A DNA stretch of 64,000 nt from a virus. Shown one piece after another: positions 25,023-32,547 of the stretch (position 1 is its first letter; each line of letters starts with the position of its first letter). The notes beneath the pieces are model-generated. The model was not told where the DNA came from. It did not search any database and saw nothing but the letters and a program-made list of their open reading frames with translations. The translations under genes were made by a program, and so were the position numbers. The stretch is taken from IMG/VR virus record IMGVR_UViG_3300043256_000348, positions 28,948-92,947 of that record. One strand, given 5' to 3'.

Positions 25023-25220
25023 ATGAGCCTGCAAGGCATTAAACAATTTGCCAACCTACTACGTACCATGCAGACCGTGCGTAATGAATTGCTACGAATG
25101 GGATGCGCCGAGAAACGAACGGACAAGCAGGATATTCGGCTTGCCCGCCTGGTGTCCGACGCTGACGAATGCGTCAAGGGGCGATTTACAGCCGAAACGC
25201 TCAAAATCGAACACGACTAA
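25023..25220 (+). CDS. hypothetical protein, 65 aa
   Basis: The GGAGGTGAGAGG leader fixes the start at 25023 rather than an earlier in-frame ATG at 24978. It is basic and helical. Confidence 0.5.
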   Translation: MSLQGIKQFANLLRTMQTVRNELLRMGCAEKRTDKQDIRLARLVSDADECVKGRFTAETLKIEHD

Positions 25221-25251
25221 CCCCAGCCAGCCCAACGGGCAGGAGGATAAG

Positions 25252-25503
25252 GTGAGTGAGCATATGAGCGCGTACGTCGCAGCTACGCACTGCGAGACAC
25301 ACGCCCAGGCAGCCCGAGAGGGTCGCTATCTACAGAATGGCTGTATCATCTGCGAGGCAGCCAAACTGGAGCAGAGCCATGCCGACCTGCTGGCCGCGTG
25401 CGAGGCAACCCTCGCCTGCGTGGGGCCACGCTTCGACACTTACCGACAACTCACTGCCGCCATCGCCAAAGCCAAGAAACCGGAGGGCAAAGATGCTGAT
25501 TGA
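25252..25503 (+). CDS. His/Cys-rich small protein, 83 aa, GTG start
   Basis: The GTG follows AGGAGGATAAG. HCETH and CIIC early in the chain could form a metal site, followed by a helical C-terminus. It overlaps the AAA+ gene by 11 nt. Confidence 0.5.
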   Translation: MSEHMSAYVAATHCETHAQAAREGRYLQNGCIICEAAKLEQSHADLLAACEATLACVGPRFDTYRQLTAAIAKAKKPEGKDAD

Positions 25504-27052
25504 GCAACTCAAACACGCACGCCGGGTGAGCGTGCCGCTCGTGGCGGTGCAGACGCCAGACCCGGCCGCGACGATGCGAGTGATCGCGTCGGGACTGAAC
25601 GGCAAGCCAGCACCTGTGGTGGCCTGGGACATCGTCCGGGGCTGCTGGCCGGTCAACGAGGCAGGCCAAGAGGTCGCGGCCCTCACAGGAAGCGGCGATG
25701 ACGACCAGACCATCAGGCAGCCGGTGGCTTACCTGGAGTACGCGGTCAAGTTCCCGCCACGCACGATAGCATTCGCGTGCAACGCGCAAGAGTATATGGA
25801 CGACCCCGCGTTCCGGCAAGGGATTTGGAACCTCCGGGACGAGTTCAAGCGGGACCGGCGGATGCTGATCCTGCTGGCCCCGTCGATCGACCTGCCCGCG
25901 TCACTGAAGGACGACGTGGTGATGCTCGACGAATCCCTGCCGGACGGCGAGGTGCTACAGAAGATCGTCTGCGAGCAAGACGCGGCTGCCAATGCCTGCC
26001 AGGCGTGTGGCGGGGGCGGCACCGATGCCGGACTGGAGTGCGAGGACTGCCACGGGAGCGGCCAGAGCAATCGGAAGTCCGCCGACGAAGAGACTGTCGA
26101 CCAGGCGGTGGCAGCGACGCAGGGGCTCTCGGCCTTCGCCGCCGAGCAGGCCGTGGCGATGTCGCTGCGTCCCGAGGGGATCGACCTGGACCACCTCTGG
26201 GAGTCGAAGCGGCGGCAGATCGAGCAGACGCCGGGGCTGTCGGTCTGGCGGGGCGGTGAGACATTCGCCAGTGTCGGCGGGTTGGCTCATATCAAGGAAT
26301 TCATCGGGCGGGTGCTGACCGGCAAGCGGAAGCCTACTGCTATCGTGATCGTCGATGAGTTGGAAAAAATGATTGCCGGAGCCGAAGGGCAAATGAGCGA
26401 TTCGTCCGGCGTATCGCAAGGTATCTTGCAGGCGTTACTGACGCACATGCAAGATCACGAATCCCGCGGGCTGATTTTAGTAGGCCCCCCAGGTACAGGG
26501 AAGAGTCTTGTCGCAAAGGCCACCGGCGGAGAAGCGGGCATACCGACGATTTCCTGGGATAGCAACGCGATGAAAGGATCGCTAGTCGGAGAATCGGAGG
26601 GGAATGTTCGGACAGGTCTGAAGGTTATCTCTGCGGTCAGTGGCGACCATACGTTATGGGTTGCAACGTGCAACTCAGTTCGCGGAATCCCAACGGCACT
26701 GCGTCGCAGGTTTTCATATGGGACTTACTACGTCGATCTTCCGGATAGCACAGAGAAGACTGCTATCTGGAAATACTACCTTGCCGACTACGGAATCAAG
26801 TCACGCAAGTGTCCCGATGATGCGGGCTGGACGGGTGCGGAAATCAAAACGTGCTGTGAACTTTCGGATGATCTAGGCTGTACATTAAAAGAGGCGGCTG
26901 GCTACTTCGTCCCCGTGGCGAAGGCCATGCCGGACGAGATCGAGAAGCTACAGGCAGAGGCGGACGGCAAGTACATGTCGGCCAGCCACCCGTCGGTGTA
27001 TCGCCGCGACGTTCGCGACGACGGTGGGCGGGGCCGGAAAATCCAGGTATAA
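25493..27052 (+). CDS. Ycf46-like AAA+ ATPase with permuted Walker motifs
   Basis: The 519-aa protein begins with a Ycf46-like N-domain (residues about 35-160, ending LILLAPSIDLPASLKDDVVMLDESLP). A CxxC zinc knuckle follows (CQACGGGG..CEDCHGSG, 169-190). In the ATPase part the Walker-B-like IVIVDELEKM (about 284-293) comes first, then Walker A GPPGTGKS (331-338), sensor ATCN (391-394) and RRRF (404-407): the reverse of the usual order. The ATPase segment also looks less GC-rich than its flanks. The start follows CCGGAGGGCAAAG. Confidence 0.8.
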   Translation: MLIEQLKHARRVSVPLVAVQTPDPAATMRVIASGLNGKPAPVVAWDIVRGCWPVNEAGQEVAALTGSGDDDQTIRQPVAYLEYAVKFPPRTIAFACNAQEYMDDPAFRQGIWNLRDEFKRDRRMLILLAPSIDLPASLKDDVVMLDESLPDGEVLQKIVCEQDAAANACQACGGGGTDAGLECEDCHGSGQSNRKSADEETVDQAVAATQGLSAFAAEQAVAMSLRPEGIDLDHLWESKRRQIEQTPGLSVWRGGETFASVGGLAHIKEFIGRVLTGKRKPTAIVIVDELEKMIAGAEGQMSDSSGVSQGILQALLTHMQDHESRGLILVGPPGTGKSLVAKATGGEAGIPTISWDSNAMKGSLVGESEGNVRTGLKVISAVSGDHTLWVATCNSVRGIPTALRRRFSYGTYYVDLPDSTEKTAIWKYYLADYGIKSRKCPDDAGWTGAEIKTCCELSDDLGCTLKEAAGYFVPVAKAMPDEIEKLQAEADGKYMSASHPSVYRRDVRDDGGRGRKIQV

Positions 27053-27053
27053 T
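27048..27053 (+). promoter_or_regulatory. possible -10 box TATAAT
   Basis: A perfect TATAAT overlaps the AAA+ stop codon region and lies 14 nt before the ATG at 27068. No clear -35 is seen. It could initiate transcription of the gene at 27068, which has its own AAAGGG. Confidence 0.3.
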
Positions 27054-27067
27054 GAAAGGGATCATCA

Positions 27068-27349
27068 ATGGTCGTCTGGAAGTTTGTAATTCCCATGCGC
27101 GATGTATTGTCTATTCCGATGCCAATCGGTGCGGTAATCCTGCACGTAGACTGCCAGGGAGTGAAGCCGCTGCTTTGGGCACTTGTTGATCCAGAGTCGC
27201 CTGATGAACGTCGCGACTTTTGTTTCGTGAGAACGGGGCATCCTATCGAACCTCCCTCGCCGGGGCGGCAACTGGTGCATAGGGGCAGCATGCTGATGAG
27301 TCAAGGAGCATTGGTTTGCCACTTGTTTGAATATGCGAAAAGAGACTGA
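27068..27349 (+). CDS. conserved phage small protein, 93 aa
   Basis: The pattern FVIPMRDVLSIPMPIGAVILHV, LLWALVDPESPDERRDF, VRTGHPIE and a closing GALVCHLFEYAKRD matches a recurrent family of roughly 95-residue phage proteins (DUF7352-like). Beta-rich; role unknown. Confidence 0.6.
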   Translation: MVVWKFVIPMRDVLSIPMPIGAVILHVDCQGVKPLLWALVDPESPDERRDFCFVRTGHPIEPPSPGRQLVHRGSMLMSQGALVCHLFEYAKRD

Positions 27350-27373
27350 ACCGACAAGGCATGCGGATGCCGT

Positions 27374-27401
27374 TTAACACTTCCTGAAACCGCGTTATAA
27401 T
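27374..27401 (+). promoter_or_regulatory. promoter TTAACA-16-TATAAT
   Basis: TTAACA (27374-27379) and TATAAT (27396-27401) are close to consensus, just after a short hairpin (GGCAT GCGG ATGCC). It probably reads the 26-aa microprotein and the DUF3150-containing genes. Confidence 0.65.
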
Positions 27402-27411
27402 GGAGGGTGCT

Positions 27412-27492
27412 ATGCGACTCACACTAGACATCCTCGTGCTGGCGACGGCGACGCTCGTAGCGACGCTGACGTTGCTGGCCGGACTGCACTAA
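27412..27492 (+). CDS. hydrophobic microprotein, 26 aa
   Basis: The ATG lies 4 nt after GGAGGGTGC. The peptide MRLTLDILVLATATLVATLT is one predicted membrane helix. The -10 box ends only 10 nt before the ATG, so a transcript from that promoter would have almost no leader. Confidence 0.4.
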   Translation: MRLTLDILVLATATLVATLTLLAGLH

Positions 27493-27531
27493 CCAGGGGC
27501 CGCTGTGGCCCCGCAAACCGGAGGGCAAAGG

Positions 27532-27693
27532 ATGAGCGCGTATACTGCAATTTTCTGTTTAATTGGTGCCACCTTATCTGTGGGGTATGGCGTTGCCGGA
27601 ATTCTCGCATTAGCCAGGGCAAAATACGACAAGGCCGCTGCTTTCCTCGCCGCGGCTTGCTTATTCGAGATCATAGTAAGTCGATGGCTTTGA
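27532..27693 (+). CDS. two-helix membrane protein, 53 aa
   Basis: It starts after CCGGAGGGCAAAGG. Two hydrophobic helices (IFCLIGATLSVGYGVAGIL, and an AAFLAAACLFEIIV segment) flank a short basic turn. Function unknown. Confidence 0.5.
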   Translation: MSAYTAIFCLIGATLSVGYGVAGILALARAKYDKAAAFLAAACLFEIIVSRWL

Positions 27694-27710
27694 AAGGAGG
27701 GCAATCGACG

Positions 27711-28604
27711 ATGGCTGACCAAGCACAAGCACTCCAAAACGGAACGCTTATCCTGGAGGTGATCTTCCACAAGCCGGGGATCACGCGTCGCGGCGACCTT
27801 GGCAAGGTCGAGACCGCCGCCGATAAGAAGCAGCTCGGCCTGTCGAAGAAGATCATCGACTCGCCCCAGTACAGGGCGGTGCTGCACGTCGCGAACGCCT
27901 GCCGCGAGTACCTCAAAAGCCTGGAGTTGGAGGCCCCGTTCAAGACCGGGCGGCACCTGCTGCCGCTGAAGCTGCTGGAGCGTGCGTACACCCGCGTGGA
28001 GGAAGCCGAGGTCGCGTACCACGAGGCGGCGGACGCATTCATTGCCGCGTACCCGGCGCAGGTCCAGGCCGCCAGGCAGTCGCTAGCCGACCAGTTCGAC
28101 GACGGCGACTACCCCGGCCTGGAGACTCTGCGAGAGCAATTCTGGGTCGAGCGCCGGGTCACGAGCTGGGACACGCCCGGCGAGGCGAAGATCGGCGAGT
28201 ACCTGTACGAGAAGGAAAAGAGCCGCGTGGCCGAGGAGCTGTCAAGCGTGGCCGAGGACGCGAAGTTGGCCCTCCGCGAGGGACTGCGAATCCTCACCGG
28301 CAAGCTGGCCGAAAGTTTGGGGCCGAAGCCGGACGGCAAGCGGCGGCGGCTGAGCGAGTCCACCGTAAAGAAGGTCACCGACTGGCTGGCATCATTCGAC
28401 GCCCGCAACGTGCTGGGCGACGCGGACCTGGGGGCCGTGGTGACCGACCTCAAGAGCGTGCTGAACAATCGCGGCGTGAAGGAACTCCGGACGAACGAAG
28501 GGATGCGAGCCGCCGTCAAGACCGAGCTGGAGCAGACAGGCAAGGCGCTGGAGGCCCTGCTTGTGGACGTGCCCGCACGGGCGATCAGCTTGGGGGACGA
28601 GTGA
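27711..28604 (+). CDS. DUF3150-like protein, 297 aa
   Basis: The middle segment, EVAYHEAADAFIAAYPAQVQAARQ followed by LADQFDDGDYPGLETLREQF, matches the DUF3150 pattern (FL..YP..v..ar..L...F...dYP...elr..F). The preceding LPLKLLERAYTRVEE and the following helical region with a VLGDADLGAVVTDL segment also fit. DUF3150 genes are commonly found beside AAA+ ATPases, as here. The start follows AAAGGAGGGCAATCGACG. Confidence 0.6.
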   Translation: MADQAQALQNGTLILEVIFHKPGITRRGDLGKVETAADKKQLGLSKKIIDSPQYRAVLHVANACREYLKSLELEAPFKTGRHLLPLKLLERAYTRVEEAEVAYHEAADAFIAAYPAQVQAARQSLADQFDDGDYPGLETLREQFWVERRVTSWDTPGEAKIGEYLYEKEKSRVAEELSSVAEDAKLALREGLRILTGKLAESLGPKPDGKRRRLSESTVKKVTDWLASFDARNVLGDADLGAVVTDLKSVLNNRGVKELRTNEGMRAAVKTELEQTGKALEALLVDVPARAISLGDE

Positions 28605-28822
28605 TGGAGCAGGATGAGATCAACAAAGCCCGGCTGGTACTGGCCCTTAAACGCGAGCTTGACGTGTGGGAGTGTGATGACGAACAGGTGCTCGCAGCTA
28701 CAAAGGGGACGTTTTTTAGGGCGCGAGTAGAGGTGCGGCTAGCTGTAGGCGATCTGTGCCGCGTACTCCGAAACGAGCTTCAGAACATCCTCATTGCAAT
28801 CGGTAAATGGTTTCGGCAATGA
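28604..28822 (+). CDS. small conserved protein, paralogue of the gene at 2992
   Basis: The 72-aa protein shares ALKREL.VW, a TKGT..RARVE.RLA core and LRNE with the 84-aa protein at 2992-3246. It overlaps the DUF3150 stop at TGATG. A single helical domain is likely; role unknown. Confidence 0.6.
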   Translation: MEQDEINKARLVLALKRELDVWECDDEQVLAATKGTFFRARVEVRLAVGDLCRVLRNELQNILIAIGKWFRQ

Positions 28823-29003
28823 CCAGATTCCTATTCAGCCCGATAACCGTAGGCGTCGGCCGTCCTCAGCGGCAATGTCGGGTGGGGCGAGTTGCCCCTG
28901 ACATCGCCGATCAGCCGATGGGTAACGGCCGTGAAATCGACCGTCGGCTCCTTACTTCAACGACACGAGGCTGGGCGACCGGCCGCAACCGGAGGGCGTA
29001 ACC
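28823..29003 (+). other. intergenic stretch with strong hairpin
   Basis: Between the paralogue and the DUF1257 gene there is a long hairpin (28870-28909). Outer arms CGGCAATGTC and GACATCGCCG enclose GGGGC/GCCCC, with no T-run. A frame from the ATG at 28819 (61 codons, overlapping the upstream stop) is open but arginine-rich and unconvincing. CCGGAGGG follows at 28989. Confidence 0.45.
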
Positions 29004-29456
29004 ATCTCGCACGTAGCTCTACTCGACCTGACTATTGACTCGCTCGACACGCTCGCTAAGGCGTGCGAGGCGATGGGCTTCACGTTCGATCGTGAAGGGA
29101 CCAACTGGAAATGGTACGGGCGCTGGGTTGGAGATTACAACGTCAAAGACGCCGCGTACAATCAGGGCATCGCGGTAGAGCGGTACGGCACGTCCGACGC
29201 GGGCGTGATCCGTGTCCCTGGTGCCGCGTATGAAGTCGGCGTCTACAAGTCGCCGAACGAGCCGGGCAAGTACCGGCTGGTCTACGATAACTTCTCGGCG
29301 GGCAAGGGACTGCACGACAGGTGCGGCCCCGGGCTCGGCCTGCTGAAGCAGCGCTATGCCGCCGAGCGAAGCAAGAAAGAAATGAAAAAGGCTGGCTGGC
29401 GTGTCCGCGAACAGAAACAAGACGACGGGCAACTGCGGCTCGTCTGCACAAGGTAA
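29004..29456 (+). CDS. DUF1257/Ycf35-like protein with apparent ATC start
   Basis: The frame begins ATC-TCG-CAC-GTA, giving SHVALLDLTIDSLDTLAKA, which aligns with the conserved family opening MSHv.i....i.dl..L. It continues with YRWYGRWVGDY-like and VIRVPGAAYEVGVYK blocks and a C-terminal RYAAERSKKE helix. GGAGGG lies 7 nt upstream of the ATC. The next in-frame ATG (29073) would remove the conserved N-terminus. Length about 150 aa fits the family. Confidence 0.7.
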   Translation: MSHVALLDLTIDSLDTLAKACEAMGFTFDREGTNWKWYGRWVGDYNVKDAAYNQGIAVERYGTSDAGVIRVPGAAYEVGVYKSPNEPGKYRLVYDNFSAGKGLHDRCGPGLGLLKQRYAAERSKKEMKKAGWRVREQKQDDGQLRLVCTR

Positions 29457-29460
29457 AATC

Positions 29461-29766
29461 ATGGACCGCAACACCTTACGCAGAGCACTGGCCCGCGTGC
29501 CATACTATATGCGGCAAGGCGTGCTGGACTACCTGTATCAGGGCTGCCCGCCCGGCGACTTCCTGCGGGCCGTGTTAGAAAACGATCTTCACTTGGCCGG
29601 CTTGCAGGCGGACAACGAAAACCAAAGGGCTCTCATTGATTGGGTTGCCGTACTGGACGCATTGCCATTGACGATCTGGGGCAGCCGAAAGAAGGTCGAC
29701 GCCCATCTGGCCAGCCACATCCTTCGTAAACAACGAGAGGAGCAAGAAGCGTCATGCAAAAGGTAA
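29461..29766 (+). CDS. conserved phage protein, 101 aa
   Basis: VPYYMRQGVLDYLYQGCPPG followed by DFLRAVLENDLHLAGLQADNEN and a late TIWGSRKKV matches a recurring phage family (PGsFL.AVL.NDL..A..rAD). Helical; role unknown. It sits between the DUF1257- and DUF2997-like genes. Confidence 0.6.
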   Translation: MDRNTLRRALARVPYYMRQGVLDYLYQGCPPGDFLRAVLENDLHLAGLQADNENQRALIDWVAVLDALPLTIWGSRKKVDAHLASHILRKQREEQEASCKR

Positions 29767-29933
29767 CCATCACCATCGACACGTCAGGCAGCCCCAAGAT
29801 CGAGGTCGAGGGCGTCGCCGGGCCGGAGTGCAATACCGCGACCGAGGCCCTGGAGAAGGCCCTTGGCGAGGTCCGCTCGGACAAGTTGACGGCCGACTTC
29901 CATCGACGGGAGCGTGCCCGTGTCAAGCATTGA
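29754..29933 (+). CDS. DUF2997-like protein, 59 aa
   Basis: The sequence opens MQKVTITIDTSGSPKIEVEG and continues GPECNTATEALEKALGEV. This matches DUF2997 (beta strands with G..kIEv.G..G..C...t..lE.alG). DUF2997 often neighbours DUF1257 and an AAA+ ATPase. It overlaps both neighbours. Confidence 0.7.
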   Translation: MQKVTITIDTSGSPKIEVEGVAGPECNTATEALEKALGEVRSDKLTADFHRRERARVKH

Positions 29934-30168
29934 GCTGACGATCGACACGGACGGTCTGGTGTCGGCGATATGGGACGATGCCCTGGCCGATCTGGTACAA
30001 TTAGGCGAGTGCCGCGTCGAGCGGGCTTCATTGGTCGAGTGGGACGGCACGGGCTGGTCAGCAGACCTTTCGCCGGTAGACGGGCCCGTACTTGAAAGTG
30101 TTCCCCGCCGCGAGGATGCTCTGGCGGCCGAGAAGGATTGGCTCAAACGAAACTGGAGGGCGCAATGA
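29920..30168 (+). CDS. conserved phage protein, 82 aa, GTG start
   Basis: CRVERASLVEWDGTGWSADLSPVDGPVL, then LAAEKDWLKRN, matches a common small phage family (RASHVEP...W..DL.PVgGP.lGpF..R.eAL..E..WL). The GTG at 29920 has GGGAG 7 nt upstream. Confidence 0.6.
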   Translation: MSSIELTIDTDGLVSAIWDDALADLVQLGECRVERASLVEWDGTGWSADLSPVDGPVLESVPRREDALAAEKDWLKRNWRAQ

Positions 30169-30620
30169 ACCTGATTCAACAGGCTCGCGAGATAGTCGCG
30201 GGCAAGTCGCTGTACCTGGCAGAGGTCGGTCACCTCCGGGCCCTGCTGGACGAGATCGACAGGCTTTCGAGGCCGGGCGACAAGCGGCTCGTGCGTTGCC
30301 AGGAGTGCGGCAATGAGATCCTCCTGGACAAAGGCGACTCGGAATGCTACTACTGCCACAAGCCGCTGCCAAAGCCGTGCCCCTTGTCGGAGCCGGACCG
30401 CACAAGGTTCGCCGCTTTCGCTGGGGCGGCGGCAGTGAGCATCCAACTGCACCTCGATAGAGGGGTGTCGCCGAACCGAGCCACAATGGAATCACTCGGT
30501 GAAGCGATCTTGCGGATGGCGGAGCTTGTAGGAATTTCAACTTCCGAGGCTGCGGGCTACGGCCGGCAGTTCCACGCATCCCACGACCCAAAGCGATGGC
30601 TGGAAGAAATGACAAACTGA
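30165..30620 (+). CDS. hypothetical protein with zinc site, 151 aa
   Basis: A helical N-terminus is followed by CQECG and CYYCH pairs (a zinc ribbon) and a helical C-domain. It starts at an ATGA overlap after GGAGGGCGCA. Confidence 0.55.
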   Translation: MNLIQQAREIVAGKSLYLAEVGHLRALLDEIDRLSRPGDKRLVRCQECGNEILLDKGDSECYYCHKPLPKPCPLSEPDRTRFAAFAGAAAVSIQLHLDRGVSPNRATMESLGEAILRMAELVGISTSEAAGYGRQFHASHDPKRWLEEMTN

Positions 30621-31015
30621 CGGACGGCCGAGGCGTTCGCTTCTGCGATTACGGGTTGTCGTTGCCTACGCGAACCGCCGACTGGCCGCCGGCCGGGATT
30701 GTGCGGAGCCCGCGAACCGTACAGTCTTGCCGTTTCAACTGGCTCAAGTGTCAGATATGCGGCAGGTCGCTGCCGTTGACAGAAGATGGGCAGGTGCATC
30801 ACATCATCGGAGGCGCTGGCAGGAGCGATGAGGAGACAAATCTGTTGCGCCTCGGGGGACCCTTTGAGTGCGGCTGCCACGACGAGAGCTGGAGCGTGAT
30901 GCTACCGCTGTCGCTGTGGGCGAAGTGGAAGACGGACCGTGAGAACCTTGACTGGGCCCGGCTGGCCGTGCTGCTTGGGCACCACCTGCCGGAGCCGAAA
31001 CCGCCGGGGAGGTGA
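30596..31015 (+). CDS. HNH-like zinc nuclease, 139 aa
   Basis: CQICGRSLPLTEDGQVHHIIGG, then ETNLLRLGGPFECGCHDESW, provides the paired cysteines, the H-H of the HNH motif, an asparagine-containing turn and the final metal histidine. It is probably a DNA nuclease or nuclease-like protein. It overlaps the upstream gene by 25 nt. Confidence 0.6.
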   Translation: MAGRNDKLTDGRGVRFCDYGLSLPTRTADWPPAGIVRSPRTVQSCRFNWLKCQICGRSLPLTEDGQVHHIIGGAGRSDEETNLLRLGGPFECGCHDESWSVMLPLSLWAKWKTDRENLDWARLAVLLGHHLPEPKPPGR

Positions 31016-31018
31016 GCT

Positions 31019-31444
31019 ATGTCGTTGACTAAGATCGCACTCAAGGCAGAACTTGCGTCTTTCAAGGAAGCCTTGCAACGATCTAAGGGCAACGCCGAGC
31101 GGCTGGCACGCGAGGTGGATCGGTTGCAAGGAATGGTGGACGAGGTTCAAAACGAAGCCAGCGCTTGCCGTTCCGAGGCAGTGGACAACAAGCTCAAGCT
31201 ACTTGAACTACAAGCCATCGTGGACAAGCTACCGAAGACGGCGGACGGCGTGCCGGTTGTTCCGGGAATGTCCCTTTACGTTGATGGCCCATGGGAAGTG
31301 CAAACCGCCTTAATGCTGAAGGGCGGAAGTCAACCAAGTCGTGGAGACACATGGTTGCGATTGTCTACGGGAAATTACTACAGCACTCGCGAAGCCGCCG
31401 AAGCAGCAGCCAAGGAACGCGAAGGAAATGCTTTACAATCCTGA
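31019..31444 (+). CDS. coiled-coil phage protein, 141 aa
   Basis: A long coiled coil (about residues 10-70) is followed by TADGVPVVPGMSLYVDGPW and a YYSTREAAEAAAKE ending, a layout seen in many small phage proteins. GGGGAGGTGAGCT precedes the start. Function unknown. Confidence 0.55.
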   Translation: MSLTKIALKAELASFKEALQRSKGNAERLAREVDRLQGMVDEVQNEASACRSEAVDNKLKLLELQAIVDKLPKTADGVPVVPGMSLYVDGPWEVQTALMLKGGSQPSRGDTWLRLSTGNYYSTREAAEAAAKEREGNALQS

Positions 31445-31562
31445 CGATTTACCCGACCAGCGAATCGACCCGCCGCGGGAGGAAGAGCTAACCGATGAGG
31501 AGCGGCAGGACGAACGGGAGACTGCCGGAGACGCGGACTACCATTTCTGGAGGGAGCAATGA
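31428..31562 (+). CDS. acidic small protein, 44 aa
   Basis: It starts MLYNPDDLPDQRIDPPREEE after GCGAAGGAA and is strongly acidic throughout. It overlaps the previous gene by 17 nt and the next microprotein at ATGA. Confidence 0.45.
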   Translation: MLYNPDDLPDQRIDPPREEELTDEERQDERETAGDADYHFWREQ

Positions 31563-31642
31563 TTGGCGTGATAATCTTGACGATGCTGGTGGCTGTAAGC
31601 ATCGAACTAGGCATGCGGCTGGAGGCGATGCGGTGGAGCTGA
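31559..31642 (+). CDS. hydrophobic microprotein, 27 aa
   Basis: An ATGA-coupled frame, MIGVIILTMLVAVSIELGM.., predicts one membrane helix with a positive end. It overlaps the next gene by 10 nt. Short, so moderate to low confidence. Confidence 0.35.
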   Translation: MIGVIILTMLVAVSIELGMRLEAMRWS

Positions 31643-31932
31643 GCCTGACGCCGAAGATCGCCCTGGACTTGGCAACCGGCAAGCCCGCCGGCAACTTCGG
31701 CCCGTTCGCATACTGGGGGACGGCCAGCGCGGCGATCCGCAACGCTGGGGCCCCTCACGACGTGGTCGACCTGGTCGACGGCCGGTACTTTGCTTGGTGG
31801 CGGGGCCGGCTGGTGGCCATGTACGATTCGGCGACGAGCGGGCTGCGGGTGGACTTCCCGGCGGTGGCGTCCAGGGCAGAAGAGCTGTTAGTTCACCATG
31901 AGGTCAAGAATGACGTACAACGATTTCAGTGA
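31633..31932 (+). CDS. hypothetical protein, 99 aa, GTG start
   Basis: A GTG preceded by GGAGGCGATGCG. The compact sequence has VVDLVDGRYFAWWRGRLVAMYDS beta strands. Function unknown. Confidence 0.5.
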   Translation: MELSLTPKIALDLATGKPAGNFGPFAYWGTASAAIRNAGAPHDVVDLVDGRYFAWWRGRLVAMYDSATSGLRVDFPAVASRAEELLVHHEVKNDVQRFQ

Positions 31933-32221
31933 GCGGATCTGCAATGCCGGGCTCCGGGCCCGCCGGTGCAGTGAATTCCACTGGCAGATTTCCGGGGGCG
32001 ACCGGATCGTCAACTGCTGGCCGAACTCAAAGCGGGGCTTCGTGTTCCAGTCGGATCTGGGGGGCAAGGCCAAGCTCGGCAGCCTAGACGAGGCCATACA
32101 GGCTTCCGGTGGGCCCGGGCTGTCGCGAGATGCCCCGTTCGACGCCGACCCTAAGAAACTACCCTCGCCGGAAAGCCGGCCACCGGGCGTAATCAGGCGG
32201 TTCTGGCGGTGGTTCTGGTGA
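31910..32221 (+). CDS. hypothetical protein, 103 aa
   Basis: ATG after GAGGTCAAGA. A beta-rich core (FHWQISGGDRIVNCWPNSKRG) and a Pro-rich, tryptophan-ending tail. It is the last gene before the RNA-rich 32.2-33.2 kb segment. Confidence 0.5.
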   Translation: MTYNDFSERICNAGLRARRCSEFHWQISGGDRIVNCWPNSKRGFVFQSDLGGKAKLGSLDEAIQASGGPGLSRDAPFDADPKKLPSPESRPPGVIRRFWRWFW

Positions 32222-32246
32222 ACATGAGCTGGCCGAGAATCTGCTA

Positions 32247-32275
32247 TTTACGGCTCCCGGGAAAGACGGTATAAT
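32247..32275 (+). promoter_or_regulatory. promoter TTTACG-17-TATAAT
   Basis: TTTACG (32247-32252) and TATAAT (32270-32275) are spaced by 17 nt. The start point would fall near 32282, at the head of the gene-poor segment and its structured sequences. Confidence 0.65.
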
Positions 32276-32281
32276 CGGCAG

Positions 32282-32521
32282 CATGACATCCACATGAGAC
32301 AAAAAGACGGGCCCGACCTGACGGCCGAGCCCTGAGTGGCCGGCGGCGGAACGAACGCCGGGCGGCCAGCCACGAAAGCAGGATGGGTGCAACCGTGACT
32401 CTAACAGTCAGTATACCAGAAATCCCCTTGGCAGCAAGGCCCATTCGGGCGGGTACTTTTCAGACGACTCCCCCGATCTTCGGACCGGGTTGGGCCGGCC
32501 TATATGACCGGCTCTTTTTTT
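32282..32521 (+). ncRNA. candidate non-coding RNA, about 240 nt
   Basis: It is bounded by a good promoter and a strong intrinsic terminator, with no gene-like reading frame. Visible hairpins: GGGCCCGACC/GGCCGAGCCC with two mismatches (32310-32333); GTGGC...GCCAC enclosing GGCGGCGG..CGCCGGGC (32336-32373); TGACT/AGTCA (32397-32411). A frame from 32383 is open but lacks codon structure and crosses the terminator. Confidence 0.5.
32492..32521 (+). terminator. intrinsic terminator
   Basis: The stem GGGCCGG / CCGGCTC with a 9-nt loop is followed by seven T residues. It closes the 32.28-kb transcription unit. Confidence 0.65.
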
Positions 32522-32547
32522 ACTCCACGGATACAGTCGTTCCCGCT

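Noticed and set aside
28819-29001. 61-codon frame from ATG 28819
   Set aside because: Although it overlaps the upstream stop, its composition is unlike a protein and it spans a strong hairpin; left as non-coding.
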